A DNA stretch of 64,000 nt from Tomocerus qinae. Lineage: Eukaryota; Arthropoda; Collembola; Entomobryomorpha; Tomoceridae. The stretch spans positions 14,211,001 through 14,275,000 of the forward strand of contig CM034550.1 in NCBI GenBank assembly GCA_020055645.1, in the 5' to 3' direction. The translations under genes and the position numbers were made by a program. Shown here one piece after another: positions 51,664-62,991 of this stretch. Position 1 is the stretch's first letter. Every line of letters starts with the position of its first letter. The notes under the pieces were generated by a model. The model did no database searches and was not told the DNA's origin. It saw only the letters and a program-made list of their open reading frames with translations.

Positions 51664-53029
51664 CTTTTACTACTGCTGCAGTGCAAAGTGATGCGTGCGT
51701 GAGAAAATAGGCTATTTAATGTACTTGTTGAAAATGAGAAAATTATTGCCATAAGTCCTTGTGGGTTCTTGTTAGTTCTTAAATAAGGTAACACTGTTAC
51801 TTTTAATTACTTTTGCATTACGGGAGGTTATTGTTATAGGAGAGTTAATTATCTAATTTATCTCCTCTTTCCTTGTAAATAAGTATCACTGTAGTGGCAA
51901 TCTGGCAGTAATGTAAAATAGGTACTTGTGGTTGTTGTTCTTTATAATATCCAATTTCGCTACACAATGCACAATAAGACAGTTTAGACAAATTTTTAAT
52001 TCTAATTTACTACAATATTTTAAGTATTTGCTTTTTGGCTTTTTGTATTAATTTTCGATGATGAAATCAAAACAAGTTATTACTTAACTTGAAAGATCCA
52101 ATGTTTTGGTTGTGATCTTTTGGATGCTGTAAGGTATTGTTACACTGACATTTACATCTTTCTGTCCTGTAAATTCAAGTTGGATATTCCTTTCATTCCT
52201 TTACATCTGTGTGTATACAATGTATAAAGGTTTGAAAACAATGTCCTTGAACTACCATGCAACATAGCATGTAAATTGCTTTATGCATCCGGGCGATTTA
52301 TCTCCGGAGAATGCGTTAAACTGGATAATTGGCTTATAATACTTTATACATACAAAGGGAATTATTTAAATATATTTCCGCACCCTTTAGTAAGTTATAT
52401 TTAAGTTAGAGTTGATTTTTTATATGACTTTTTATAATGTGTGATGATAACGGAAAATCAAATGCATCTAATTCCCACTGAAACAATAATTGACCTCCTT
52501 CGTGTGACTTTACATTTTGCTATTAATAGTAGACTGTAGTTTTTGCAAAAAACACCTTGAAATCATAAATTGATAGCTATTGCTGATATGGTATGCTAAT
52601 GATAGCTAATAAATTAATATTTATAATATTTATACAATAACTCATTTTAGCTCGCCTGAGGAAGCGAGCTTATAGAACCACAAAGCCCGTCGATCCACAG
52701 CTCCGTCAGCGTCTTAGTTCGTATACTCAATAATTTTTAAAAGCATTAACGGAAGTTGACTAAACTTACTTAGTTGCTTAAGGGAATGGGACCTTGGCGA
52801 AACCTATTAATTTTGGTTTAAATGGGTCCAAGTCTATACTTTGTCAACCTCATTTGTCTTCTATTTGACAGTCAAAAAGGAAAATGGACATTGAAAAACT
52901 CTGTGTGGCGTTTTTAATAAATTGTTAGTACAAAAATTACATACCGCTTCTATCTTTGATATTTTATAGCACATGATATAACGCTATAATATTGTTAATT
53001 ACATACCTGTTAATGAATTAAATGAATTT
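51664..53029. other. Intergenic spacer between P450-A and the LPMO gene
   Basis: Holds the P450-A promoter (a weak TATA-like TTAAATAG about 55 bp upstream of the ATG). A GC-richer block begins with a hairpin at 52,649-52,670 and may be a transposon fragment. No exon is recognised. Confidence 0.5.
52649..52670. other. GC-rich hairpin (AGCTCGC / GCGAGCT)
   Basis: A perfect 7-bp inverted repeat with an 8-bp loop, at the edge of a GC-richer patch (to about 52,740) inside very AT-rich DNA. It could be one end of a dispersed element. Confidence 0.5.
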
Positions 53030-53525
53030 TTAAATTTCGAATAAATAATTTTAAAACGAATTTTAAATTTGAATAAATAATTAAAAACGAATTTTAATTT
53101 CGAATAAATAATTTTAAAACGAATTTTAATTTCGAATAAATAATTTTAAAACGAATTTTAATTTCGAATAAATAATTTTAAAACGAATTTTAGTTTCGAA
53201 TAAATAATTTTAAAGCAAATTTTAATTTCGAATAAATAATTTTAAAATGACTTAATTTCAAATAAATATTTTAAAATGACTTAATTTCGAATAAATATTT
53301 TTAAATTGACTTAATTTCGAATATATATTTTAAAATGACTTAATTTCGAATAAATAATTTTAAATTGACTTAATTTCGAATATATATTTTAAAATGACTT
53401 AATTTCGAATAAATAATTTTAAATTGACTTAATTTCGAAAATATAATTTTTAAATGACTTAATTTCGAATAAATAATTTTAAAATTACTTAATTTCGAAT
53501 AAATAATAATTTTAAAATTAATTTT
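53030..53525. repeat. AT-rich minisatellite
   Basis: About sixteen tandem units of 28-32 bp built on TTAATTTCGAATAAATAATT, then TTTAAAACGAA in the left units and TTTAAAATGAC or TTTAAATTGAC in the right units. The conserved core is TTTCGAATAAATA. It lies about 430 bp beyond the LPMO stop codon. Confidence 0.93.
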
Positions 53526-53950
53526 AATTTCTAATCAATTTGATAAATAAAATTACAATTCATTTTCATAAAAAATAAAGGCTTTTATTAATTATTAATT
53601 ATTAGTATTAAATTTTTTGCATTGATAGTAAATATTATCTTCTTTACTGTTCATTTTCATAAATCATAATCTACATGTGCTACTTTTCTGCCAAACTTGT
53701 ATACACTTGTACACGGCACGGGCACGGTCTCTTTTACTCGGATGACCGTCGTTCGTTTTAGGTATACTATTTTACTGTTTTTTTGGTAGAAATCATTAAA
53801 TATTTTGCTGTTGTATTGCACATAAAACAGCAAAATAAAGACATATATTTTTGGAAAATAAATAAATACATTTGGTAATAAAATATCAAGTAATATGTTG
53901 TTTCCTATCGAGGGTTCCTAAATCATTAACTGATTGAATTAAATTAAATT
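53526..53950. other. 3' flank of the LPMO gene
   Basis: AT-rich, with no gene. A minus-strand AATAAA at about 53,585-53,590 is a possible, rather distant, poly(A) signal for the LPMO gene. Confidence 0.4.
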
Positions 53951-55494
53951 CTAAAAAATGGCGATATCCGCACAGCCTCGAAAAGTCTCCTGAGGGCCGC
54001 ATCCTCTCTTGTATCTATTTCCGTTGCAGTAGCCATAATTATTTGCTGCAATTGGTCATCAAAATGTAGTTTAAAACGTGCATAGTTAGTAATGAACATT
54101 TGCAAATAAACTATGTTTGTGGTAAACGCCCACTCTGTACACCCATTTTAAAATCCGGCACATAATCTAAAAGTTTCTGCCGATATGTCCAGCAATCGCT
54201 AATCCCCTAATTTGCATAGTCTGGTACAGATAGACTATAAATGTTACGATGAGTCTATGTTAACATGATTAAGATAGTTTAGATTGTACAAATCAGGGGA
54301 TTAGCGATTGCCGTGTGCACATGGTTGGTAGATTGAATTAATTTAAATTTTATCCCTAAATTTCATATTTAAGGGATTAATCTGAGAAATTGCTGCTTAC
54401 CTGTTCTCCAGTGCCACTGAAGGACACAAAATTTGCATTTCACATTTTCAGGTAGCTTGGCATAGTACCTGTAGAAGACTCGGTGATGATCGGAGTCTAT
54501 GTAGAATTTTGTGTTGCTCTCCTCTCTCTTCTTTCCATCTCTGGATGTATAGGGTGTAGAAATGTTTTTGGGTTTAGTTTGGTACCATTTGGAAGTAAGG
54601 AAAGGTCTACGGTAGCCCACCAGCTCTAAGAGATGCTCATCGTAACAAGATTGATCTAGATGCGACTCAATGTCGTTTCTTGCACAAAGACGCAATTCAA
54701 AGTAGCCCCAGTGGTTTTGCGTGATGTTCACATGAATTGGGATCACCTGTAATCATAAAATAGTTAAAATTTCTCGGAGGAGGAAGTTCAATAACTTTTT
54801 TTGGTTTTTTATCGCTTCGTTCGTAATCAATTTTAACAACCGAAGCGCGTTTACTTTGTTCCGAAATCACAGCATTTGTACTTAAGAAGAAACTTAAGAT
54901 TTGTATGCAAATGCATACAGGTCTTAAGAAAATAAACTTCTTGATCAATATATTAAAAAATATTTATAACACTATTTAAAAATAAAAAAATTAATCCCAC
55001 CTGTCCTGCTTTATATCTTCTGACAGTTATGCCATCCGTATACTTGCCACCATCTTCATTATCCCTTGGGTGTGATTGATTAAATGGATCTCCACAAACT
55101 CCACAATGTCCTTTGTTGACTTCATACTGCACCTGAGACATCAGAAATAAGAAAGGTCATGAAATTAAATAAAATATGTTCAATATATGTAAAGGTAGAG
55201 AAGAATGGTTTTTGAACTTAAACTTTTGAACCCTACATTGCAGGCAAGATGCAGGCAGACAGATTAGGTATTCCCATAAAGCAGCTCCGTTACATAATAT
55301 ATATTAAATGTTGAACCTACCTGGAATCCTCCACAATAGTTTTGGTTGTCATCCACATTAACGGTGGCATTGTAGACTTTGAATTCTTGAAGACGCCAAA
55401 TAGAGGATCGATTCGGGGGTTCCAGCATATACCCGTGTGACCTCACTTCCGAAAGAAGTATCAGAAGAAGAAAAGGCATCAATAGAATCTTCAT
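53951..55494 (-). CDS. AA15-family lytic polysaccharide monooxygenase (248 aa)
   Basis: Secreted copper enzyme; family members oxidatively cleave chitin and/or cellulose. Four exons: 55,494-55,321; 55,132-55,001; 54,746-54,401; 54,045-53,951. The signal peptide (19 residues, ending EVRS) leaves His20 as the mature N-terminus (HGYMLEPPNRSSIWR), half of the histidine brace. Other family marks are YCGGFQ, HCGVCGD (67-73), ITQNHWGYFELRLC with the probable second copper ligand His114, LPENVKCKFCVLQWHW, and a C-terminus CGPQETFRGCADIAIF. The last exon is easily missed: reading past the donor at 54,400 gives a false stop after ten codons and loses the conserved Cys-containing tail. Roughly ten cysteines suggest several disulfides. 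No carbohydrate-binding module or C-terminal tail follows the catalytic domain. Substrate cannot be told from sequence alone. Confidence 0.95.
54192..54311. mobile_element. MITE-like element in LPMO intron 3
   Basis: A 120-bp block bounded by inverted repeats: GCAATCGCTAATCCCCTAATTTG at the left pairs with the reverse complement of the right end over 22 of 23 bp. An inner pair (ATAGACT / AGTCTAT) could extend the fold. No clear target-site duplication is visible, and the coding potential is nil. It is likely a non-autonomous DNA element or a structured hairpin. Confidence 0.6.
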
Positions 55495-55566
55495 CTTGTT
55501 CCCAGTATTTTCGTTCTAGGAGACTCAATCAAAAATAATCTGATGTGGATTGAACAACTGTTTTAC

Positions 55567-55575
55567 CTTTTTATA
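55567..55575 (-). promoter_or_regulatory. TATA box of the LPMO gene
   Basis: TATAAAAAG on the minus strand, about 75 bp upstream of the start codon, which leaves room for a leader of about 45 nt. Confidence 0.6.
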
Positions 55576-57322
55576 GGAAAAATGATGCTTTTCTGTCCTT
55601 CCTTTGTCTATCAATTGTCTAAGGTCTGGAAAACGGAAATTGAACTTGAAATATTTGGGAGATAATTTACTACCTGGAATCATAATATTATATGTAACAC
55701 GGAGATCAACAAATATTAATTAAATTAATATTAAATAAATCATGTCGATAACTATAAGGATATCATTATAGTAATCTACAACTCCAAGTGTATCTGCATA
55801 TAGAACATCCAACATAATATGATATAGAGAGTGAGAGAGACAGAAACCTAAATAAACAGAAATGACCTCCACCCGCTCTACAAGCCATCGAGGGTGACAA
55901 TAATTATTTAATACCCAATCCACATTATTTCTATATTCAATATTTATTACATATCTATACCAGCTGCAAATTTGGGCACATGCAAATTAAATACACTTGT
56001 AACTTTTCCGATACTGCATTTATATTTTTATGGGTAGAATTAATATTACTGTTTTGGTTGATGTGGTGTACCTAGCAGATAATATGCACCTTATTTGTCT
56101 AATATATTATATACTAAAAATATGTAGAATTATCACATATTATGTTCATATAAATATTATTAATATTACCTCTTAAATTATGTACATTAATTCTGTCTAT
56201 GTGTGAATAATGTTTATAATGAATTTCGTATAGGCTCTTATTAGTATATTATTCCAGTATTATAATGTAATCAGTAATGTACTTCATCAATTATTCAGTG
56301 CTTTTCAAATGTTTCCGTGCAAAATAAATGGAGCAAATCTAGCCATGTAGAAATAGTAAGTAGTAGTAAGGAAGACTGGGAAATAAATAGAGAATCTTAT
56401 TAATTCAAGACTATTCGAAAATTTTCGAAGCTATTTGGCAAAGTTCTAATCTATTAATTATCAATAATAATCTACTTTGAATTACTATTTATTTTGATAG
56501 TGCATATTAATATGCTTCTATTATTCGTTTAACAAAGATGTGCATACGGTTCCCTTCACTTGGGCGAGCTTCTGTTACTGCTTGCTGTTTAATTCTTGCA
56601 TGTATTGTAATATTTTATTACTTACTGGCTGGCAAAATAAATGCCCAGCCGTAGGCACGGTTCATGTTTAAGATATGGTAAAGGGTATCAAGTCTCAGGG
56701 TAATAGTTTTGTTTGAGGTATACTTACAGCAACACAACGAGGGCAAAAGGCATTTTGCAGTGGTTTGTTCCAGGAAAAGGGCCTGAACTTACCACAATTG
56801 TAGCAACAACACAGACAGTTTTATGGGATGAATTGATGTATGTGTACTTCCGTAAATCATGTATGTTCATGCATATGTAATATGTGATAAAATACTAATT
56901 ATCGACTTAATTAGCTTTCTATTCTAACATTACTCTTGAACTTCAGTTATCAGAGGAGAAGTTCGTTAAAGGCACAAAGCAATAGCTACTTATTTTAATA
57001 ATACAAGTCTTAATAGTAAAATAATGTTTTACTTATAATGTAAATACAAATGTCATAATCGCAGTAGTCTACTCATTAAGCTAAATTATCACACGAAGAA
57101 ACACTTTTACTATTATTTAGGATGTGGTGGATAAAATGAAATGCTAGTACTGTAAAGACAAAATGTACAGCAGCTTCATAGCTATATATTAGCACTAATT
57201 CTTTCTGGTATTGCTGAAACAATGAAACAATGCATTTAAATTGCGTCATACTATCGGTCATCAGTAGTTTATTCGGGATTCAATATTGCAACAAATAATG
57301 TATGGAATTTTGACGAAAAGAT
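55576..57322. other. Intergenic spacer between the LPMO gene and P450-B
   Basis: AT-rich with scattered short inverted repeats (for example near 56,630-56,655 and 56,745-56,765). No exon is recognised. The poly(A) signal of P450-B is in its right part. Confidence 0.5.
57268..57273 (-). terminator. Polyadenylation signal of P450-B
   Basis: AATAAA on the minus strand, 50 bp past the P450-B stop codon. Confidence 0.6.
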
Positions 57323-59635
57323 TTAATTTATTTCATTAAAAATTACTTCGAATGTTTGAGGTGCCAACATAAACCCAATTTTTGCTTCAAAAGTTATGTT
57401 CTTGTCTGGATTGGGAATCACTTCAAATCTTTGGAAAATTGATGTCAGAAATAAAAATACTGTATCTCGTGCCAGAGACTCTCCCACACAAACCCTTTTT
57501 CCAACAGAAAAAGGCATCAAAGAATCATGTTTTTTAATACACTCTCCATTTTCATCAATAAACCTCTCAGGGCGAAAGTTTTGCGGATCTTTCCATGCAA
57601 CTGGATCGTGATGTACACCTTTAAATTCGCAATATTACAAAGAAATACATGAGCAGAGAATTAATAAAAATTCAAAATGTAAACAAATATTTACCGTAGA
57701 AATTAGCCATGATACCGCAGCCTTTGGGAAGTAAATATCCATGAAATTCTGTATCTGCCATAACTTTGTGAATTAAGCTCACGGGTATTATGCTTGACTT
57801 TCTTAAGATCTCCATTATTAATGCTTCAGTGTAAGGCATGCTGTATTAATTAAAATTAGGCATCAAAATCAGGTAAACTGCGTATTTAGAAAAAACATGC
57901 CGAAGTAAAAATTCAGTTAACTCACCTAGATCTGTGTTCTAATGATGGAAGACTACTTTTTCCAACAACTTTAGTAATTTCCTCCCGAAATTTCTTTTGA
58001 ATATCCTGGTATTGACTTAGGTACAAAACGGCCCATTGTAAAGTACTATGCCATTTAATAAATCACAATTTAAATATTGGAATAAATAATTATCTATAGG
58101 TAAACAAATAATTGACTTACAATGAAGTGGTATCTGAGCCGGCATTAAACAAATCACTTACAACGGCTATTAGTTGTTTTTCTACAAAATTTTATTGAAA
58201 TCTTAAAAGAAGCCAGCAAAAATATTCCAAACTTAATCAACAGTATCAGTTATCAATTTTACCTTCCATTTCTTTATAAAAACTAGAAGTTGAATCTGTT
58301 GTTTTATTAATTTCATCCAAGTATGTATCTATTAGATCTCTAGGGCTGTTTTCAACAAATGTTTTCTTGTGTTCTGTGATTTCTTCACTGAATAAATTTC
58401 TTAGGGATCTGCATATGCCTTCAAAAGATTTCCAACCTGATATATTTGGAAATATTTCCGCCAATGTTGGAAAAAATACAAGCATTGGATTCACTGATGA
58501 TCCGCTGAATACTCTGTTTCAACAGATACATAAATTTGATAACAATGACAGATTTATTTCACCTTAATTTATATAAAGATGATTAAAATAGCTATTTTGA
58601 AAGAAAACTGAATATGAAACATGCTTAATAACGTACTCGGCGGCTTTCGTCACAATTTCAATTAACTTTGGGTCATCATGACTGTACCGATTTCCTTGGA
58701 TTCATAAAAAATATATTTTAAATTAATTTACCTACTGATATGGTATTTAAAACCAAAAGAAAATTCCGAAATAAATCAAATTGCTTAACCCACCCGTAAC
58801 AATTTGCCACAATGAATTTAGAACGGCTAGAGTAAACTTTTTTTGAACAACAACAGGTTTTCCAACTTCTTTTCGAAATCCTTCAATTGATTCATTAATC
58901 TCTTCCATAATCATACTTTCCATAGATTTTCTTCCAAATCCAAAATCTCTAAGATTCCTAATGGTAAAACGTCTTTGCTCCACCCAAATATCCGAATCCG
59001 ATGCAATAATACCTTAGAGATGTACAAACATGAGTTAAAGATGATTTTAGGAGTTAAATGGAAAAAATGGAGACAAGCCCAACCGTTTTTTCCATCTGAT
59101 ATGACACTAAAACTTTTCAAATCAGTACGACCACTGAAAACTCCCATACTGAAAGCTTCCCGTATTAAAGCAGGATCACTTAAAATGACAGATCTATAAA
59201 ATCGAACAAAATTGTCACCATAAACTTAATTGTGGTCACCTGAACTTATAAGCCTGAAAATTACTTACTCCACGGTACCCAATTTTAATTTGAAAATTTT
59301 CCCGTAAGTCTTAGACCATTTTGTCATCGTGTAGTAAGATCTCAATCCTAAATTAAAAGCATCAAAATCATTTGATCATGGAAAAACAAAAGGTTAAAAA
59401 TAGTAAAAAAATGACCTAAGAAGAATATGTGTCCAAATATAGGGATTGACAACGGCTCTGAAATTAAAATCAAGAATTAAACTGCATTTCATGGAAATTG
59501 GAAAATCAACTCGGTTAAGTGAATAATATAAAAACCTGGAATAGAGTTGCCAGTTTTGGTAAATTTGCGGTAGTAGAAAACAGCTATACCAACTGCTAGT
59601 AATCCAACCAGAATCTCCAATAATGTAAAGAACAT
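57323..59635 (-). CDS. Cytochrome P450, CYP2 clan (P450-B, 493 aa)
   Basis: Microsomal P450 paralogous to its neighbours. Eleven exons: 59,635-59,536; 59,457-59,416; 59,347-59,269; 59,193-59,084; 59,012-58,794; 58,694-58,637; 58,513-58,263; 58,181-58,121; 58,045-57,926; 57,840-57,695; 57,618-57,323. N-terminal anchor LLEILVGLLAVGIAVFYY, hinge EPLSIPIFGHIFF, C-helix WVEQR (120-124), I-helix AGSDTTS (300-306), ExxR as EILR (357-360), FRPERF, haem loop FSVGKRVCVG with Cys439. All key residues are intact. Compared with P450-A, the 121-nt second block is split 42+79 and the 277-nt fourth block 219+58; the sums match exactly, so these are introns gained here or lost in A. Introns are very short (66-100 bp mostly). 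Substrate unknown. Confidence 0.96.
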
Positions 59636-60490
59636 ATTGCGCAAACTGAGACGGAATATTTTTTAAATATAATTTTCTAAAATATTTTTTAACTCAGAAG
59701 ATAACCGCGTAAATGTTTTGGTGGCTGAATTATTATAATTAGAATAATTTTTGTACAGGTAGAAAGATTTGGTTAACTCTGAATTTACTTCCAATAAAGA
59801 TTTAAAATGAAATATCAGCTGTATATTTTGAATTTTACATGCATGTATGCATTTCAATGCTGTCTAAAACTAACAGACAGAAAGACCGACTGTTGTTGTT
59901 TTGATTTGATCATCGATCTTCTGAACATAATAAAATTATACACATATGATTACTAGTACATGACTATAACTATAAAAGTAGTCATTGCGCTGGATGAGTG
60001 CCTGAAACGAAGGTCATCAGATTATGCATAGTTTTGTCCAATTTGGAGTTTATTTAGCCGAAGGGTTACAGCTAGCCGCTCCCAAAAATCGTTCAATGTC
60101 ATTTGTTGCATATTATGGATCTATTACATAACATGCGGTGAAGGTAAAGCGCGTGTAGAGTACAAGCTAAAATTATTTCAATTAATGCACGCTGAGTTTA
60201 TATAAATTTTACAATGAAAATGGCCAAAACTTCCTTATTCCAGTTCATTAGTTCATTTACGGATCTTTTAATACTTTATTCATGATTCCAGTAAAATATG
60301 TAACAATATGCAAGAATATACACTACTTTGGGTAAAAACAACATTGTGATAACGATTAATTAGAGAATTGCTGCTCTCGCAAAAATTAAGGATATAGTTT
60401 GCACTTGCACTACTCTCGGCATTTTTACCATTGACTATTGACTCTAAAAATATTGTTAATAAATAATTACAATGGTAAATTAACAGTCGG
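59636..60490. other. Spacer between P450-B and P450-C
   Basis: The P450-B core promoter may be the initiator-like TCAGT at 59,649-59,645 with an ATATTTAAAA TATA-like box at 59,670-59,661, which would give a very short leader. A minus-strand AATAAA at 60,280-60,275 may end P450-C. Nothing else is recognised. Confidence 0.45.
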
Positions 60491-62991
60491 TTATTTAACT
60501 TCATTAAAAATAACTTTAAACGGTTGAGGTGATAACACGAATGCTACTTTAGGCTCAAAAGATACTTTAACATGTGGATCAGGAAGAATCTCAAACTTTT
60601 GAAAAATTGACGTTAAAAATAAAAATAATGTATCTTTAGCCAGAGATTCACCTATACACACCCGCTTTCCAACGGAAAATGGCATAAGTGAATCATGTCT
60701 CCCAATACATTGCCCATCCTCATTAATAAAGCGCTCAGGACGGAAATTTTGAGGATCACCCCAAACGGCTGGATCATTGTGGACACCTGTAGACACAATT
60801 AGAGTTAGAAAATAAATCATGACTTATTGGGTATTAACTGCACGCTAACAAATACTGAATCATGTTAATAATAAAACTGACCATGAAAATTTGCGAGTAT
60901 AGAATAGCCTTTAGGAATTCTGTACCCGTGGAAATCAACATCGTTCAATGCCGAATGCATGAGTCCCTGTGGGAGAACACAATGCTTCCTTTGAGTTTCC
61001 ATTAAAATGGCTTCCGCATAAGGCATACTGAAAGAAAATGAAAATCGAACTTAAAATTTCAATTAATGAAACAATTTATAATTAGCAGGCATGCTTCAAA
61101 CTGATTGCAAGTGTTAACTTATGTAATACAAGAATATAATTAAGACATTAAAATTGGGTAATACAGGTAATTTAAGTGTATTTAGTGATTTAACTCACTT
61201 TGGTTTATCTGCCAGAGTAGGCAATCTGCCCCTACCAACAATTTCATCAATTTCAGCTCTAAATTTTGTTTGGATGTGTTGAAATTGACTTAGATACAAA
61301 ATAGCCCATTGCAAAGTGCTGTAAAGTTAATAACATTATTAAAAATATTAGTTTCACACTTTTAACTAAAAATTCATACTTGTGAATATTCTGCATATTC
61401 TGCAGTTATTATAGGTTTGCTGTCTTTTTGAAATATAATTACCTGGATGCCCTAAAATCAAACAATAAAATCATCATTAGGTTACATACAATTCTCATGA
61501 GAGTCAGAAAGCATAAACGAACATTGAGCTATCGTAAACACTTACGTTTCAGAGCCAGCGATGAACATATCACTCATTACAGTCACGAGATTTTTTTCTG
61601 TCACAAATTTTCAAGAATATTAAAATTTCTTTTATACAAATACAAAAATTGAATCATATGGTCATAAATAGAATAAAAATTACCTCCGACTTCCTTATAT
61701 AAACTAGATTTAGGATTTTTGCATGCATTAATTTCTTCCAAATATTTATCGATAAAGTCTCTTGGATTGTCACCGTCGTAAGATAATTTATGATCAGTAA
61801 CTTGAACTTGAAAAAACTGTCGATATGATCTGGAAAATTCCTTAAATCGCGTTAAGCCTGTGAATTTTGGAAATAATTCAGCTATTGAAGGGAAGCAGAC
61901 AAAAAGAGGACTCGTTACTGCTCCACCAAATTTTCTGCAATGGAATATTGAAAAGATAAATAAATAAATAAATTGCATGAAAAAGAGTCATAAAAAGAAA
62001 CTTAATTAGTGTAGAAATGTATAAAATGAACTACTAATTTATACTCACTCATAGATACTTTCCAGAAGGTCATTCAGCTTTGGATCGTCAATAGCATACC
62101 TAAATATTATCATTTCCATAATTAGTTATTTTTCATGATGAACTACAGTTAGTAAAAGTTCAACCTACCTTTGACCAGTCACTATTGTCCAAAGAGAATT
62201 TAAAGCCGCCAAGCTGAACTTTTTTTGAATTGACACAGGTTTTCCTGTTACTCGACTAAATCCATCAATAATTTCATGTACTTCGTCCATAATCATGGAT
62301 TCCATGGATTTTTTACCGAATCCAAAAGTCTTCAACTGCCGAACTACAAATCGACGTTGCTCCGACCATACTTCACCATCACTTGCAACAAGCCCTTTGG
62401 TAAATTTTGAAATAAATTAAGTTTGTTCGCTTTAAGCTTTAAATTATCGTTCTTAGATCTTACCAGTTTTTCCTCCGCATGGTACACAGAAACATTTATT
62501 GTCTGAACGCCCATTTAGGTCTGGTATGTTGAAAGCTTCCCGAATTAAATTGGTATCACTTAACACGATTAAGCTAAAAAAAATAAAAAACAATTTACTA
62601 ATTGATGCGTGATTAGCGATGTCAACTTGATTGAAAAAATCTTACTTCAATTGTCCCAGCTTTATTTTCAAAATGTTTCCATATTTCTGACAAACTTTTA
62701 AAACAATGCTATCATAATTCATTCCTGAAATTGTTAAATACTTTATTAAAGTCAAATATAATTATTTTGGTAGTGTTATATTTATTTTATTTTGAGCGGA
62801 ATAAATAGGGAAGAAATTATATTTTTCAGAATAGAAAATAACTTACTTCGAAAGAACAGATACCAAACCACCAAGAGTAAACTAGGCTCTGGTATTGACG
62901 GCTTATCCTTTTTTGATGTTTTGGCATGGACGAAAATCCAAATGGTTACTGATATTATTAATGTGTAAAGGATAACTGCTGATACAAACAT
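60491..62991 (-). CDS. Cytochrome P450, CYP2 clan (P450-C, 494 aa)
   Basis: Eleven exons: 62,991-62,847; 62,724-62,646; 62,573-62,464; 62,394-62,169; 62,100-62,050; 61,934-61,684; 61,597-61,546; 61,451-61,443; 61,318-61,199; 61,027-60,882; 60,786-60,491. C-helix WSEQR (121-125), I-helix AGSETASS (301-308), ExxR as ETQR (358-361), FRPERF, haem loop FSVGKRVCIG with Cys440. The start at 62,991 aligns with the MF start of P450-B; an in-frame ATG at 63,087 would add 32 residues before the anchor and is less likely. Oddities: the intron after exon 1 of A and B is absent; the Pro/Gly hinge is replaced by PEPSLLLVVWYLFF; a 9-nt microexon lies in the I-helix; Cys residues enrich the segment after NGRSDNK. 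The most divergent of the three, but without stops or frameshifts. Confidence 0.93.
61443..61451 (-). other. 9-nt microexon of P450-C
   Basis: GGCATCCAG is flanked by TTTTAG and GTAATT. It supplies the last base of Thr305, Ala306, Ser307 and the first two bases of Ser308. The preceding 52-nt exon plus 9 nt equals the 61-nt single exon of P450-A and P450-B. Confidence 0.88.

Noticed and set aside
54369-54400. Reading the LPMO through to the TAA after exon 3
   Set aside because: It ends without the conserved CADIAI tail, whereas a perfect donor at 54,400 and an in-phase exon at 54,045-53,951 restore it.
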